This document shows, one piece after another, positions 24,996-35,195 of a stretch of DNA of 64,000 nt. The stretch is from contig NZ_JADMKU010000011.1 of NCBI RefSeq assembly GCF_018219815.1, positions 1-64,000 on the forward strand. The letters are read 5' to 3'. This DNA comes from Thalassovita aquimarina (lineage in GTDB: Bacteria; Pseudomonadota; Alphaproteobacteria; Rhodobacterales; Rhodobacteraceae). The first letter of the stretch is position 1. Each line of letters begins with the position of its first letter. The position numbers and the translations under genes are program-made. Below the pieces are notes generated by a model. The model was not told where the DNA came from. It did no database searches and saw only the letters and a list, made by a program, of their open reading frames with translations.

Positions 24996-26402
24996 CTACG
25001 ACAGCAAGGGCGGGCGTTTCCCGGCCCATTGGGTCCCTTCGTGCCAGGCCTGGCCCAGCTGCAGCACCCGCAAATCGCCGCGCGCCGGGCCGACCAGTTG
25101 CAGCCCCATCGGCAGACCGTTTTCACCGAACCCCGCCGGGACGCTCAGGCAGGGCAGACCGATCAGGCTGACCGGCACCACGACTTCCATCCAGCGGTGA
25201 TAGGTATCCATGGCGTGGCCCGCGATGGATTTCGGATAACGCTGCTCCACCGGGAAAGGCCAGACCTGCGCCGTGGGCATCACCAGCAGATCGTATTCCT
25301 CGAACAGCTCTGCCGCCTTGCGGAACCATTGTGTCCGCACCACGCTGGCGCGGTGCACGTCCATCGCACTGAGCTTCAGGCCCAGTTCGATTTCCCAGAT
25401 CGCTTCGGGTTTCAATTCGTCCCGGTGGGTTTCCAGCAGCGGGCCGAGCTTGGCCGCGACGGCCCAGGACCGCAGCGTGATCCAGGCGCTCCACAACTGT
25501 TCGGCGGGCATTGGCGGGGCCACCTCTTCGACGATACCGCCCATCTGCTCGAAGGATTTCAGCGCCTCCTTGCAGGTGTCCATGACGCCTTCCTCCATCG
25601 GGTAGGCGCCGCCCCAGTCACCGAGCCAGCCGATCCGGGCATAGGCCAGATCTCCCATCATCCGGTCGAGATAGATCTCCGGCAACAACCCGTGCGGCTG
25701 GTTGTGGTCCCAGCCCGACTGCACTTCGAGAAGCGCCGCGATGTCTGCGGGCGACCGCCCCATCGGGCCGTTGGTGGACAGCTGGTGCAGGAACATGTCG
25801 CCTTCGGGATCGGAGGGAACCCGGCCCCAGCTGGGCCGGAAGCCATAGACATTGCACCAGGCCGCCGGGTTGCGCAGGCTGCCCATCATGTCCGACCCGT
25901 CGGCCACGCACAGCATCCGCGACGCCAGCGCCGCCGCCGCACCGCCGGACGATCCGCCAGCGGATTTCGACAGGTCATAGGGATTGTGTGTGTGGCCGTG
26001 CACCGGGTTGAACGTGTGGCTGCCCAGGCCGAATTCCGGCGTGTTGGTCTTGCCGATGAACAGCCCGCCGGCCCGGCGCATCCGGCTGACGAAAATGGAA
26101 TCCTCCTTGGCGATCTGCCCGGCCATGATCGGCGATCCCATCGAGGTTTCGATCCCCGCCACATTGGCCAGGTCCTTGACCGCCAGCGGAATCCCGTGCA
26201 GCCAGCCGCGCCGGGGGGAGTTGTCGACCTTGCGCGCCTCGGCGATCAGCGTGTCGGGGTCGCACATCGAGATGATCGCGTTGACCTTGCCGTTGACAGC
26301 GCCGATCCGGTCGAGCGTGGCCTTCATCAGCTCTTCCGCGCTCAGCTCGCGCGTTTCCAGAAGGGCCGAAATTTCAAGCGCATCCCGATCCAGCAAATCC
26401 AT
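24996..26402 (-). CDS. Amidase-signature family hydrolase
   Basis: This 468-residue enzyme is of the amidase signature family, with a Ser-cis-Ser-Lys triad. The lysine is in PLAVKDLANVAG near residue 75 and the serines are in the Gly/Ser signature KSAGGSSGGAAAA near 147-159. GKTNTPEFGLG (near 118) and the C-terminal GLPCLSVPAGFGENGLPMGLQ are also typical. The family includes amidases of small amides, indoleacetamide hydrolases and GatA, but no gatB or gatC is near, so this is not the glutaminyl amidotransferase. The substrate is unknown. Confidence 0.9.
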   Translation of the reverse strand: MDLLDRDALEISALLETRELSAEELMKATLDRIGAVNGKVNAIISMCDPDTLIAEARKVDNSPRRGWLHGIPLAVKDLANVAGIETSMGSPIMAGQIAKEDSIFVSRMRRAGGLFIGKTNTPEFGLGSHTFNPVHGHTHNPYDLSKSAGGSSGGAAAALASRMLCVADGSDMMGSLRNPAAWCNVYGFRPSWGRVPSDPEGDMFLHQLSTNGPMGRSPADIAALLEVQSGWDHNQPHGLLPEIYLDRMMGDLAYARIGWLGDWGGAYPMEEGVMDTCKEALKSFEQMGGIVEEVAPPMPAEQLWSAWITLRSWAVAAKLGPLLETHRDELKPEAIWEIELGLKLSAMDVHRASVVRTQWFRKAAELFEEYDLLVMPTAQVWPFPVEQRYPKSIAGHAMDTYHRWMEVVVPVSLIGLPCLSVPAGFGENGLPMGLQLVGPARGDLRVLQLGQAWHEGTQWAGKRPPLLS

Positions 26403-26651
26403 AACTCAAGACTCCCACAACAAAAACGACGGAACCATCCGCGCTGCTACAAATGGGTCAAGTGCGGCTTTGGCGCAAGCCCCTACGGCCGCGCATTTGA
26501 AGGGAAACCTATGCGAAAGGCTTAGGAAGGACACCGGAAACGACGAAGCGAACGCGTCTTCCCCCCTGCCCCGCCCGGCGGTACGGGCGGGAACCCCGCG
26601 CGGCAAGCGGTTCAAAACGGCCCGTTCAGACGACAGGTAACGAAAGCCGGA

Positions 26652-27779
26652 TCAGTCCTCGCTCTGGGCGTCGGCGCGGCTTTTTCCGGCGACATCCATC
26701 GCCAGGGTCGCGGCCATCAGACCATCCAGATCGCCATCCAGAACCCCGGCGGTGTCCGAGGTCTCAAACCCGGTGCGCAGGTCCTTGACCATCTGGTAGG
26801 GCTGCAGAACGTAAGACCGGATCTGGTTGCCCCAGCCGGCGTCGCCCTTGGCTTCGTGCGCCTCGTTGATCGCCGCGTGACGGCGGTCCAGCTCCATCTG
26901 GTAGAGCCGCGATTTCAGCGCCTTCATGGCGATGTCGCGGTTCTGGTGCTGCGACTTTTCCGAAGAGGTCACCACGATATTGGTCGGGATGTGGGTGATC
27001 CGCACCGCCGAATCGGTGGTGTTAACGTGCTGTCCGCCCGCGCCCGAGGACCGGTAGGTATCGATGCGGATATCGGCCGGGTTGACCTCGATCTCGATAT
27101 TGTCGTCGACCACCGGGTAGACCCAGACCGAACTGAACGAGGTATGGCGCCGCGCGGCACTGTCATAGGGCGAGATGCGCACCAGCCGGTGCACGCCCGA
27201 TTCCGATTTCAGCCAGCCATAGGCGTTATGGCCGGAAATCTTGTAGGTGGCGGATTTGATCCCGGCCTCTTCGCCCGGGCTCATCGATTGCAGTTCGACC
27301 TTGTAGCCCTTCTTTTCGGCCCAGCGGACATACATCCGCGCCAGCATCGAGGCCCAATCGCAGCTTTCGGTGCCGCCCGCGCCCGAGTTGATTTCGAGGA
27401 AGGTGTCGTTGGAATCCGCTTCGCCGTTCAAGAGCGCTTCGAGCTCTTTCTTGGCGGCTTTCTTGGCCAGCGCCTTCAGCGCCTCCTCGGCCTCGGTGAC
27501 GACCTCCTCGTCCTCTTCCATCTCGCCCAGTTCGATCAGCTCGATATTGTCGGACATTTCCTGCTTGATGCCGTCATGCGTATTGATCGCATCAAGCAGC
27601 GACTGACGTTCGCGCATCAGTTTCTGGGCGTTTTCCGGATCATCCCACAGCGTCGGGTCCTCGACCCGGGCGTTGAATTCCTCCAGCCGGAACTGCGCGG
27701 TCTCCCAATCCATCCGCTGGCGCAACAGCTCCAGCGACTTTTCGATTTCGGAAACGGTATTTTGGACCTCGGCGCGCAT
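26652..27779 (-). CDS. prfB: Peptide chain release factor 2
   Basis: This 375-residue class I release factor is predicted to end translation at UGA and UAA. The GGQ motif is in [16 protein letters not shown] near residue 245. The stop-codon-reading tripeptide is SPY rather than SPF ([15 protein letters not shown]), as is usual in this group. The frame is continuous, without the programmed frameshift seen in many bacteria. AAGGATG precedes the ATG. It follows the PBP1A gene by about 120 bp on the same strand. Confidence 0.96.
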   Translation of the reverse strand: MRAEVQNTVSEIEKSLELLRQRMDWETAQFRLEEFNARVEDPTLWDDPENAQKLMRERQSLLDAINTHDGIKQEMSDNIELIELGEMEEDEEVVTEAEEALKALAKKAAKKELEALLNGEADSNDTFLEINSGAGGTESCDWASMLARMYVRWAEKKGYKVELQSMSPGEEAGIKSATYKISGHNAYGWLKSESGVHRLVRISPYDSAARRHTSFSSVWVYPVVDDNIEIEVNPADIRIDTYRSSGAGGQHVNTTDSAVRITHIPTNIVVTSSEKSQHQNRDIAMKALKSRLYQMELDRRHAAINEAHEAKGDAGWGNQIRSYVLQPYQMVKDLRTGFETSDTAGVLDGDLDGLMAATLAMDVAGKSRADAQSED

Positions 27780-27901
27780 CGGTCATCCTTGTGAAAAACT
27801 CTCAGTGCCGGGTGATAAACCAGCGGGGGAACGGGGGCAAGCGCTGTGCGGGCGCAGGGCCGGCTGGCGGGCGTTCCAAGGGGACACGCCCCCCGGCTAC
27901 C

Positions 27902-30451
27902 TCAGTAAAGCCCGCCCGAGGAGACCGACCCGAAGGTCGCCTTGGGCCCGACAATCGCGGTGTCGCCGGTCGAGGTGGTGACCTCGCGACCGGGATCGCC
28001 GACCTCTTCGAAAAGCGGCAGGTTCGATCCCATGGCAAAACCGCCATCGAAGGTGATGCCGAACAGCGGCTCTTCCCCGTCGCGAAAATATTCCGCCACC
28101 ACGTCGGCCCCGGAGGCATCGTTGGGCAGGCGTTCGCCGGTATAGCGGTCGATCTTGATGAAATGGCCGCCCTCGGGAACCTTGAACGGTCCGCCGCCGT
28201 ATTTCTTGGTGGCTTCCTTCATGAATTCGGTGAAGACCGGGCCGCACATGCTGCCACCATAGGCGCCACGCCCCAGCGGCCGCGGCTGGTCATGGCCCAT
28301 GTAGCAGCCCGCCACGATATTGCTGGTGAAGCCGACGAACCACACGTCGCGCGCCTGGTTGGTGGTGCCGGTCTTGCCCGCCACCGGCACGTCCAGATTG
28401 ACCGTGCTCGACGCGGTGCCACGATCGACCACGCCTTTCATCATCGAAGTCAGCTGATAGGCGGTGATCGCATCCATCACCCGTTCACGGTTCGACACGA
28501 TGGCCGGGCTGCGACCGGCGGGGACCTTCGGGTTGGCGCAATCGACGCAGTCGCGCCTGTCGTGGCGATAGATCGTCTTGCCATAGCGATCCTGAATCCG
28601 GTCGACCAGCGTCGGTTCCACCCGTTCGCCGCCATTGGCGAACATCGCATAGGCCGCGACCATGCGGTAGAGCGTGGTTTCATCCGCGCCCAGCGAATTG
28701 GCCAGGAACTTGCCCATGTTGTCATAGACCCCGAACCGTTCGGCGTAATCGGCCACAACGTCCATGCCGATTTCCTGCGCCAGGCGGATCGTCATCAGGT
28801 TCCGAGACATTTCGATCCCGGTACGCAGCGGCGTCGGGCCGTAGAACTTGTTCGACGAATTGCGCGGGCGCCACAGGCCCTGCGGCGTGTTCACCTCGAT
28901 CGGGGCGTCGATCACGATGGTTGCGGGGGAATAGCCGCTGTCCAGTGCCGCAGCATAGACGAAGGGCTTGAAGCTCGACCCCGGCTGGCGCATCGCCTGG
29001 GTGGCACGGTTGAACACCGAGTCCTGGTAGCTGAAGCCGCCCTGCATCGCGATCACCCGGCCGGTATTGACGTCCATCGCCATGAATCCGCCCTGGATTT
29101 CCGGCACTTGCCGCAGGGTCCAGCGGTCGAAGCTGCCATCCTTCTTGGTCTGGGCACGCACCAGAACCACGTCGCCCACGCTCAGCAGGTCGCCGGCAAC
29201 ACGCGCCTTCTTGGCCAGCTTGCCGTCTTCCAGCTTCTTGCGGGCCCATTGCACGTCCTTGGCGATGATCCAGTGGCCGTCCGCGTCCTCGTCCACCCCT
29301 TCGATGCCGATCCGGGCGTCCTGCTTGCCCAGTTCCAGCACCACCGCCGGGTGCCAGACCCCGTCCAGATCGATGTCGCGCGGCATCTCCGTGGCCGCCA
29401 GCGCGGCGCGCCAGCTGGCCTCGTCGGTCAGCTGATCGGCCGGGATCGTGACCCCGGAGCCAATCCAAATGCCCCGCGCGCGGTCGTACTTTTCCAGACC
29501 CCGGCGCAGCGCGATGGCGGCTTCGACCTGCATTTCGGGATCGACGGTCGCGCGCACGGTCATGCCGCCCGAGAAGAACTGTTCCTCGCCGAAATCGCGG
29601 CTCAGCTGGCGGCGGATTTCGTCGGTGAAATAATCGCGCGGCGGCAGGGCCGACTTGAAGCTGTCAAAATCGCCGTTCTGCACCGAGCGCAGCGGCTTTT
29701 GCTTTTCGCTCTCATAGACCGCTTTCGAGATATAGCCGTTCTCGGCCATCTCCTTCAGCACGAAGTCGCGCCGCGCCAGCACCCGGTCCTTGTTGCGGAC
29801 GGGGTGGAACTTGCCCGGCGCCTTCGGCATCGAGGCCAGCGTCGCCGCCTCGTGCGGGGCCAGTTCGCCCAGCGTCTTGTTGAAATAGGTCTGCGCCGCC
29901 GCCGTCACGCCATAGGAATTCTGGCCGAGGAAGATTTCGTTGAGATAAAGCTCGAGGATCTTGTCCTTGCTCAGCGTTTCTTCGACCCGGGTGGCGAGGA
30001 TGATTTCCTTGATCTTGCGTTCGATCTTGCGTTCGCCGCCCAGCAGGAAGTTCTTCATCACCTGCTGGGTGATGGTCGAGGCGCCGCGCACCGATCCGCC
30101 GCGGGTTTTCACCGCTTCCAGCGCCGCTGCGGCGATGCCGCGCGCGTCATAGCCCTTGTGGGTGTAGAAATTCTTGTCCTCGGCCGAGATGAAGGCGTGT
30201 TTCACCAGGTCGGGGATATCCTCGGCCGGGGTGAACAGGCGACGTTCCTGCGCGAATTCGTCGATCATCTGGCCTTCGCCGGAATAGATCCGGCTGATCG
30301 TCGGCGGGGTGTATTGCGCCAGGCTCTCGTGGCTGGGCAGATCGCGGCCATAGATATAGAAGATCGACCCGATACTCAGCGCGACAACCGCCAGCCCGAG
30401 GGTGACCAGGGTGAAAATGGCCCCGAAGAAAGAAAGAATGAACCTGAGCAC
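27902..30451 (-). CDS. mrcA: Penicillin-binding protein 1A (bifunctional)
   Basis: This 849-residue class A PBP has one N-terminal membrane helix (about 5-30). A glycosyltransferase-51 domain has the catalytic Glu in SAEDKNFYTHKG near residue 89 and the GASTITQQVMKN motif near 122. The C-terminal transpeptidase has SSFKPF (SxxK), SRN and AGKTGTT. It polymerises glycan and cross-links peptides in elongating wall. An AmiC-type amidase lies 106 bp upstream on the same strand, so the two probably form one cell-wall unit. Confidence 0.96.
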   Translation of the reverse strand: MLRFILSFFGAIFTLVTLGLAVVALSIGSIFYIYGRDLPSHESLAQYTPPTISRIYSGEGQMIDEFAQERRLFTPAEDIPDLVKHAFISAEDKNFYTHKGYDARGIAAAALEAVKTRGGSVRGASTITQQVMKNFLLGGERKIERKIKEIILATRVEETLSKDKILELYLNEIFLGQNSYGVTAAAQTYFNKTLGELAPHEAATLASMPKAPGKFHPVRNKDRVLARRDFVLKEMAENGYISKAVYESEKQKPLRSVQNGDFDSFKSALPPRDYFTDEIRRQLSRDFGEEQFFSGGMTVRATVDPEMQVEAAIALRRGLEKYDRARGIWIGSGVTIPADQLTDEASWRAALAATEMPRDIDLDGVWHPAVVLELGKQDARIGIEGVDEDADGHWIIAKDVQWARKKLEDGKLAKKARVAGDLLSVGDVVLVRAQTKKDGSFDRWTLRQVPEIQGGFMAMDVNTGRVIAMQGGFSYQDSVFNRATQAMRQPGSSFKPFVYAAALDSGYSPATIVIDAPIEVNTPQGLWRPRNSSNKFYGPTPLRTGIEMSRNLMTIRLAQEIGMDVVADYAERFGVYDNMGKFLANSLGADETTLYRMVAAYAMFANGGERVEPTLVDRIQDRYGKTIYRHDRRDCVDCANPKVPAGRSPAIVSNRERVMDAITAYQLTSMMKGVVDRGTASSTVNLDVPVAGKTGTTNQARDVWFVGFTSNIVAGCYMGHDQPRPLGRGAYGGSMCGPVFTEFMKEATKKYGGGPFKVPEGGHFIKIDRYTGERLPNDASGADVVAEYFRDGEEPLFGITFDGGFAMGSNLPLFEEVGDPGREVTTSTGDTAIVGPKATFGSVSSGGLY

Positions 30452-30557
30452 GCGCGCCGCCCCTTTTGAATGGTTGCCACTCTATAATGTCGGCATTCGG
30501 CGCCGTCAAAACAACTCCGCTTGAAGCCTGGGCCGTTTTCCGCTGTTTCGGCCCCGC

Positions 30558-31784
30558 CTACTGCCGCACCAGTTTGGCCAGCGCCGCGTCCTCGGCGGCC
30601 CAGGCGCGCAGCGCGTCGCGGATGCCGGCCGCCATGGCGATGCGCCATTGCTTGTTCGACAGGTTCTCCATGTCGCGCGGATTGGACAGGAAGCCGACCT
30701 CGAGCAGGACCGAGGGAATATCGGCCGCCTTGAGCACCGAAAAGGCGGCGCGGCGCACCGGACGGTGGTTCATCGCCAGCCCCGCCTCCTTGATCCCTGC
30801 GACCATCGACTGGGCCAGCCGTTCGGTACGCGGCCGGGTTTCCTGCCGCGCCAGGTCCATCAGGATACCGGCCACGACGTCATCCTGCCCGGTCAGGTCG
30901 ACCCCCGACAGGATATCGTCGCGATCATGCCGTTCCGCCAGCTTGGCCGAGGCGGCGTCGGTGGCGTTTTCCGACAGCAGGTGCAGCGTTGCCCCCTTTG
31001 CCTGCCCCTCGGCCAGCGCATCGGCATGCAGCGACAGGAACACATGTGCACCGGCCTCGTGGGCGATGGCGACGCGGCGTTCCAGCGACACGAACCGGTC
31101 GTCGTCGCGGGTCAGCACCACCTCGAACCCTCCCGAGCGCAGCAGCGTTTCCTTCAGTTCGCGGGCAAAGGCCAGCATCAGGTCCTTTTCGCTGTAGCCG
31201 TCGCGTTCGGCGCCGGGATCGATGCCGCCATGGCCGGGATCCAGTACCACCACCAGAGGCCCCTCGCCCGGCAGACCCTTGGTTTCGGATCGTGCCGTCG
31301 GTTCGGGCAGGTCCCAGCGGGGATCGTACGGCGCGCCGGAGCGCGCGGCGAAGCTTTCGAAATCGGTCTCGATCAGGGTGACGGACAGACGCGCCTTGCC
31401 GCTGTCCGGCGCCACCACCATTCCCGCCTCGCTGATTGCGTAAGGCCCTTTCAGATCGACCACCATCCGCGACCAGCCCGGTCGGAAGGTGCCGAAGCGC
31501 AGGTCGCTTGCCCTGTCGGCATTCAGCAGCACCGGCTTGGTCACCCCGCGCCAGTCCACTTCGCGGAAATCCAACACCAGCCGCGCCGGATCGGCCAGCG
31601 TATAGACGCGGTAGGGCACACCCTGGCTCAGCGCCAGTTCCACCTTGATGCCGCTTCTGCGGTCGGTGATCTGCGAATTGCCGATCTCGACGCGCGCGAG
31701 GCCGGAAAGGTCCTGCGCCGTCGCGGGCAAGGCCCAAAGCGCCAGCGCAAAGGCCAGCCGCAACTGTCTGAAAATACCGCTCAT
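30558..31784 (-). CDS. N-acetylmuramoyl-L-alanine amidase (AmiC-type)
   Basis: This 408-residue periplasmic enzyme has a signal peptide (to about residue 24, ATA), an AMIN domain (about 30-135, septum- or wall-targeting) and an Amidase_3 catalytic domain from about 175. Zinc-site motifs are DPGHGGIDPGAE, SLHADALAEG and LLEVGFLSNP. It is predicted to remove stem peptides from peptidoglycan during cell separation. The start at ATG 31784 gives a proper signal; a GTG at 31817 adds a polar tail. The gene precedes mrcA on the same strand. Confidence 0.93.
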   Translation of the reverse strand: MSGIFRQLRLAFALALWALPATAQDLSGLARVEIGNSQITDRRSGIKVELALSQGVPYRVYTLADPARLVLDFREVDWRGVTKPVLLNADRASDLRFGTFRPGWSRMVVDLKGPYAISEAGMVVAPDSGKARLSVTLIETDFESFAARSGAPYDPRWDLPEPTARSETKGLPGEGPLVVVLDPGHGGIDPGAERDGYSEKDLMLAFARELKETLLRSGGFEVVLTRDDDRFVSLERRVAIAHEAGAHVFLSLHADALAEGQAKGATLHLLSENATDAASAKLAERHDRDDILSGVDLTGQDDVVAGILMDLARQETRPRTERLAQSMVAGIKEAGLAMNHRPVRRAAFSVLKAADIPSVLLEVGFLSNPRDMENLSNKQWRIAMAAGIRDALRAWAAEDAALAKLVRQ

Positions 31785-31907
31785 CTGCCCGGTTCCCGGT
31801 TGTTGTTGGCGCCACACTATCCCGAACGGGGCCGGTTTGCACAGCCCCGCGAGCGGGTTTCATCACTCTTCGCAACCCCGATGGCGCCGCCCGGCCTCGT
31901 GGCGGCC

Positions 31908-33053
31908 TTACCGCCGCGCGGCCATGAACCGTTCCAGCCGCTTCAGCCCCTCGACGATATCCGCCGTGGCGCGGGCATAGGAAAACCGCAGCGTCCCTGC
32001 CCCGCGAACGGGATCGAAATCCAGCCCCGGCGTCACCGCCACCCCGGCCTTTTCCAAGATCTCGGCGGCGAAGGCGCGGCTGTCATCGGTCAGGTCGCTG
32101 ACATCGGCATAGACGTAAAACGCCCCGTCCGGCGGCGCGATCTTGTCAAAGCCGGCTTTGGGCAGCCCTTCCAGCATCAGCCGGCGGTTTTCGCGGTAGA
32201 CGGCCATGTTGGCCTCGAGCTCCTCGCCGCAATCCATCGCCGCCAGCGCCGCGACCTGGCTGGCGTGGCTGGGACAGATGAACATGTTCTGCGCCAGTCT
32301 CTCGATCACCCGGACATGATCCTCGGGCACCACCATCCAGCCGATGCGCCAGCCGGTCATGCTAAAATACTTGGAAAAGGAATTGATCACGTAGCAATCA
32401 TCGGTGACCTCCAGCGCGGTGACCGCCTTCGCCTCGTATTCGATGCCGTGATAAATCTCGTCGCTGATGAAGGCGGTGTCGCTGGCCTGACAGGCCTCGA
32501 CCAGCGCCTGCATCGCGGGTTTGTCCAGCATGGTGCCCGACGGGTTGGCGGGCGAGGCCACCATCAGCCCCTGCAGATCCATGCCCGCGAAATCCGCAGG
32601 CACCGGCTGCAGCCGGTGATCCGGCGACGCCTGCAGCCCCACGGGAACAAGGTCCAGCGCCTTGACGATCTGCCGGTAGGACGGATAGCCCGGTTCGCCG
32701 ATCCCGATCCGGTCGCCGGCATCGAACAAGGCGGTGAAGGCCAGAAGGAAAGCCCCCGACGATCCCGGCGTGACGATCACCCGGTTCCAGTCAAGATCGA
32801 CATCGTACCAGTCGCCGTAAAGCCGCGCGATGCGTTTGCGCAGCGCCGGCAGGCCAAGCGCGACGGTATAACCCATCGCGTCGTCCTGCATCAGCCGGGC
32901 CAATGCCTGACGCGCGCCTTCGGGGGCCGCGGTACCGGGTTGGCCGACTTCCATGTGGATGATATCGCGCCCCGCTTCCTCGGCGGCGCGGGCGGCTTCC
33001 ATCACGTCCATCACAATAAAGGGATCGACCTGTGATCGTCTTGAGTTCCGCAT
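31908..33053 (-). CDS. Class I/II pyridoxal-phosphate aminotransferase
   Basis: This 381-residue fold-type I aminotransferase has the PLP lysine in NSFSKYFSMTGWRIGW near residue 230 and the Asp-x-Tyr in FISDEIYHGIEYE near 195. Substrate-binding Arg is in LRFSYARATADI near the C-terminus. The branch is aspartate aminotransferase/AruH-like, so the amino donor cannot be assigned. It has an ordinary length and starts at 33053, facing away from the M48 protease gene whose start is 65 bp away. Confidence 0.93.
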   Translation of the reverse strand: MRNSRRSQVDPFIVMDVMEAARAAEEAGRDIIHMEVGQPGTAAPEGARQALARLMQDDAMGYTVALGLPALRKRIARLYGDWYDVDLDWNRVIVTPGSSGAFLLAFTALFDAGDRIGIGEPGYPSYRQIVKALDLVPVGLQASPDHRLQPVPADFAGMDLQGLMVASPANPSGTMLDKPAMQALVEACQASDTAFISDEIYHGIEYEAKAVTALEVTDDCYVINSFSKYFSMTGWRIGWMVVPEDHVRVIERLAQNMFICPSHASQVAALAAMDCGEELEANMAVYRENRRLMLEGLPKAGFDKIAPPDGAFYVYADVSDLTDDSRAFAAEILEKAGVAVTPGLDFDPVRGAGTLRFSYARATADIVEGLKRLERFMAARR

Positions 33054-33117
33054 GGTTTCCTTCCTATGCTGCGAGCCAACCGAAGGGCCAATTCATCCGG
33101 AAACAGGCGCGCCGTCA

Positions 33118-34446
33118 ATGCATCCTCTTCTTCGCTTTCTCGCCGTACTGGCGGTCATGCTGTCGCATGCGCTGCCGGCGCAGGCTGTCACGCTGCTGCG
33201 CGACGCGGATATCGAACACGCCCTCGGCCGTCTTGCGCAGCCGGTTTTGAACGCTGCCGGGCTGCCGGCGGGATCCGTCAAGGTGATGGTGATCCGCGAC
33301 AGCAGCCTGAATGCCTTCGTGGTCGATCACCGCCATATCTTCATCCATTCGGGGTTGCTGCTGAAGATGAAGACAGCAGACGAGCTGCAATCGGTGCTGG
33401 CGCATGAGGCCGCGCATATCGCCAACGGGCATATCGCGCGGCGCTTCAGCAACATGCGGATGGCCAACACGATCAGCGGGCTGGGCATCGCGCTGGCGGC
33501 GGCGGCTGCGGCCTCGGGCGCGGACGGGTCCGCGGTGAGCGCCCTGGGCCTTGGTGTCAGCAGTTCCGCCAACCGCGTGTTCATGTCCCATACCCGGGCC
33601 GAGGAAAGCGCCGCCGACAATTCCGCGATCCGCTACATGATCTCGGCCAGGGCCGATCCCAAAGCGATGATCGATCTGCTCAATATCTTCAGCGGTCAGG
33701 AACTGCTGAACCAGAGCCGGCAGGATCCCTATGCCCGCACCCATCCGCTGACCCGCGACCGGCTGCGGGCGGTGCAGGCGCAGGTGACGGCGGCCAAGGC
33801 CAAGCCGGGCCGGAACAAGGATGCCGATTACTGGTTCGCCCGCGCCCAGGGCAAGCTGTCGGCCTTCCTGCGCGCGCCGAGCTGGACCTTGCGCCGGGCC
33901 GGATCCAGCGCCAGCAAGGATATCGCCTTGGTGCGGCAGGCCGTCGCCTATCACCGCAAGCCCGACAGCGCCAAGGCGCTCGCCGCGATCGGCAAGCTGA
34001 TCGCGCTGCGGCCAAAGGATCCCTTCGTGCATGAACTGAACGGGCAGATTCTGCTGGAAAGCCGCCGCGCCGAAGCCTCCGTTGCCGCCTATGGCCGCGC
34101 CGCGGCGCTGGCGCCCGGCAATGCTTTGATCCTTGGCGGACAGGGCCGCGCCTTGCTGGCCGCTGGTCAGCCCAAGCGCGCGCTGCAGGCGCTGGAAAAA
34201 GCCCGGGCGCGTGATTTCACAGACGCGCGGGTGCTGCGCGACATGGCCACGGCCTATGCCAAAACCGGCAAGACCGGCATGGCCTCGGTGGTCACCGCCG
34301 AACGCTATGCCCTTGCCGGACGGTTCAAAGATGCCCAGATACATGCCAAACGCGCGGCGGACCTTTTGCCGCGCGGGTCGGCCCCTTGGCTTCGCGCGCA
34401 GGATGTGCTCTCTGCTGCCGAGGCCCAAGCCAGCAAAAGGAAGTAA
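33118..34446 (+). CDS. M48-family periplasmic metalloprotease with TPR tail (BepA-like)
   Basis: This 442-residue secreted zinc protease has a signal peptide (residues 1-23), the HEXXH motif HEAAH at 96-100 and the third-ligand Glu in the segment RAEESAADNSAIRYM near 155. A C-terminal region of tetratricopeptide-like helices (about 290-430) follows. The domain order is that of BepA/YfgC, which in E. coli controls outer-membrane LPS-assembly proteins. An upstream in-frame extension would run into the divergent aminotransferase and was rejected. Two CxxC oxidoreductase genes follow directly. Confidence 0.9.
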   Translation: MHPLLRFLAVLAVMLSHALPAQAVTLLRDADIEHALGRLAQPVLNAAGLPAGSVKVMVIRDSSLNAFVVDHRHIFIHSGLLLKMKTADELQSVLAHEAAHIANGHIARRFSNMRMANTISGLGIALAAAAAASGADGSAVSALGLGVSSSANRVFMSHTRAEESAADNSAIRYMISARADPKAMIDLLNIFSGQELLNQSRQDPYARTHPLTRDRLRAVQAQVTAAKAKPGRNKDADYWFARAQGKLSAFLRAPSWTLRRAGSSASKDIALVRQAVAYHRKPDSAKALAAIGKLIALRPKDPFVHELNGQILLESRRAEASVAAYGRAAALAPGNALILGGQGRALLAAGQPKRALQALEKARARDFTDARVLRDMATAYAKTGKTGMASVVTAERYALAGRFKDAQIHAKRAADLLPRGSAPWLRAQDVLSAAEAQASKRK

Positions 34447-34448
34447 AC

Positions 34449-35195
34449 ATGAAGAAATTCCTCGCCGCCGTCGCTTTTTCGACCCTTGCGCTCCCGGCGC
34501 AGGCCTTCGACATCAGCGATATGAACGACCAGGAACGCGCTGAATTCCGCGCCGAGGTGCGGGCCTATCTTCTGGAAAACCCCGAGGTGATCCTCGAGGC
34601 CTACCAGGTCTACGAACAACGTCAGGCCGTGGCCGAAGTGGCACGTGACAAACAGATGGTGCAGGCCAACAGCGACGCCATTTTCAACGATGACCGGGCC
34701 TGGGTCGGCGGCAACCCCGAAGGCGACATCACTTTAGTCGAATTCATGGACTACCGCTGCGGCTATTGCCGCAAGGCGCATGACGAAGTGAAGCAATTGC
34801 TGGAAACCGACGGCAACATCCGCTTCATCGTGAAGGAATTCCCGATCCTCGGCGACGACTCGGTGCTGACATCGCGTTTTGCCATCGCCACCAGGCTGGT
34901 CGCGGGCGATGACGCCTATGGCAAGATGAACGACGCCCTGATCAAGTTCCGTGGCAAGGTCAGCGAAAAATCCATGGTGCGTCTGGCCAACACGATGGGG
35001 CTGGACGGAAAGGCGATCGCCGCCCGCATGAACGACCCGGAGGTCGACCAGCTGATCGGCGACAATCACGTGCTGGCGCAGAAACTGGGCATCAGCGGCA
35101 CCCCGACCTTCGTCCTGCAGGACCAGATGCTGCGCGGATACGTACCGCTGGCCAACATGACCGAACTGGTCGCTGCCACCCGCGCGCAGAAGTGA
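34449..35195 (+). CDS. DsbA-family periplasmic thiol oxidoreductase
   Basis: This 248-residue protein has a signal peptide (residues 1-19) and an N-terminal alpha-helical segment with a YLLENPEVILEAYQVYEQRQ stretch (about 40-60). A DsbA/thioredoxin fold follows with CGYC in VEFMDYRCGYCRKAH near residue 110, and the cis-Pro loop GISGTPTF is near 217. This fits the DsbA/Com1 group. The ATG is two bases after the M48 stop, and its own stop overlaps the following CxxC gene by four bases, so all three are one operon. Confidence 0.92.
   Translation: MKKFLAAVAFSTLALPAQAFDISDMNDQERAEFRAEVRAYLLENPEVILEAYQVYEQRQAVAEVARDKQMVQANSDAIFNDDRAWVGGNPEGDITLVEFMDYRCGYCRKAHDEVKQLLETDGNIRFIVKEFPILGDDSVLTSRFAIATRLVAGDDAYGKMNDALIKFRGKVSEKSMVRLANTMGLDGKAIAARMNDPEVDQLIGDNHVLAQKLGISGTPTFVLQDQMLRGYVPLANMTELVAATRAQK

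Noticed and set aside
26570-26591. Hairpin CCCGCCC / GGGCGGG after prfB
   Set aside because: No T-tract follows in the minus direction; it could be a chance GC pairing.
27060-27220. Release factor 2 reads SPY instead of SPF and has no programmed frameshift
   Set aside because: Both are usual for alphaproteobacterial RF2 as I know the family, so not novel.
27791-30469. A very long open frame on the plus strand opposite the PBP1A gene
   Set aside because: It is the mirror of a GC-rich coding strand. It lacks motifs and a ribosome site, and the minus-strand PBP1A has all catalytic motifs.
30648-33035. A 795-codon plus-strand frame across the AmiC and aminotransferase genes
   Set aside because: It spans two well-supported minus-strand genes and their gap, and shows no domain.
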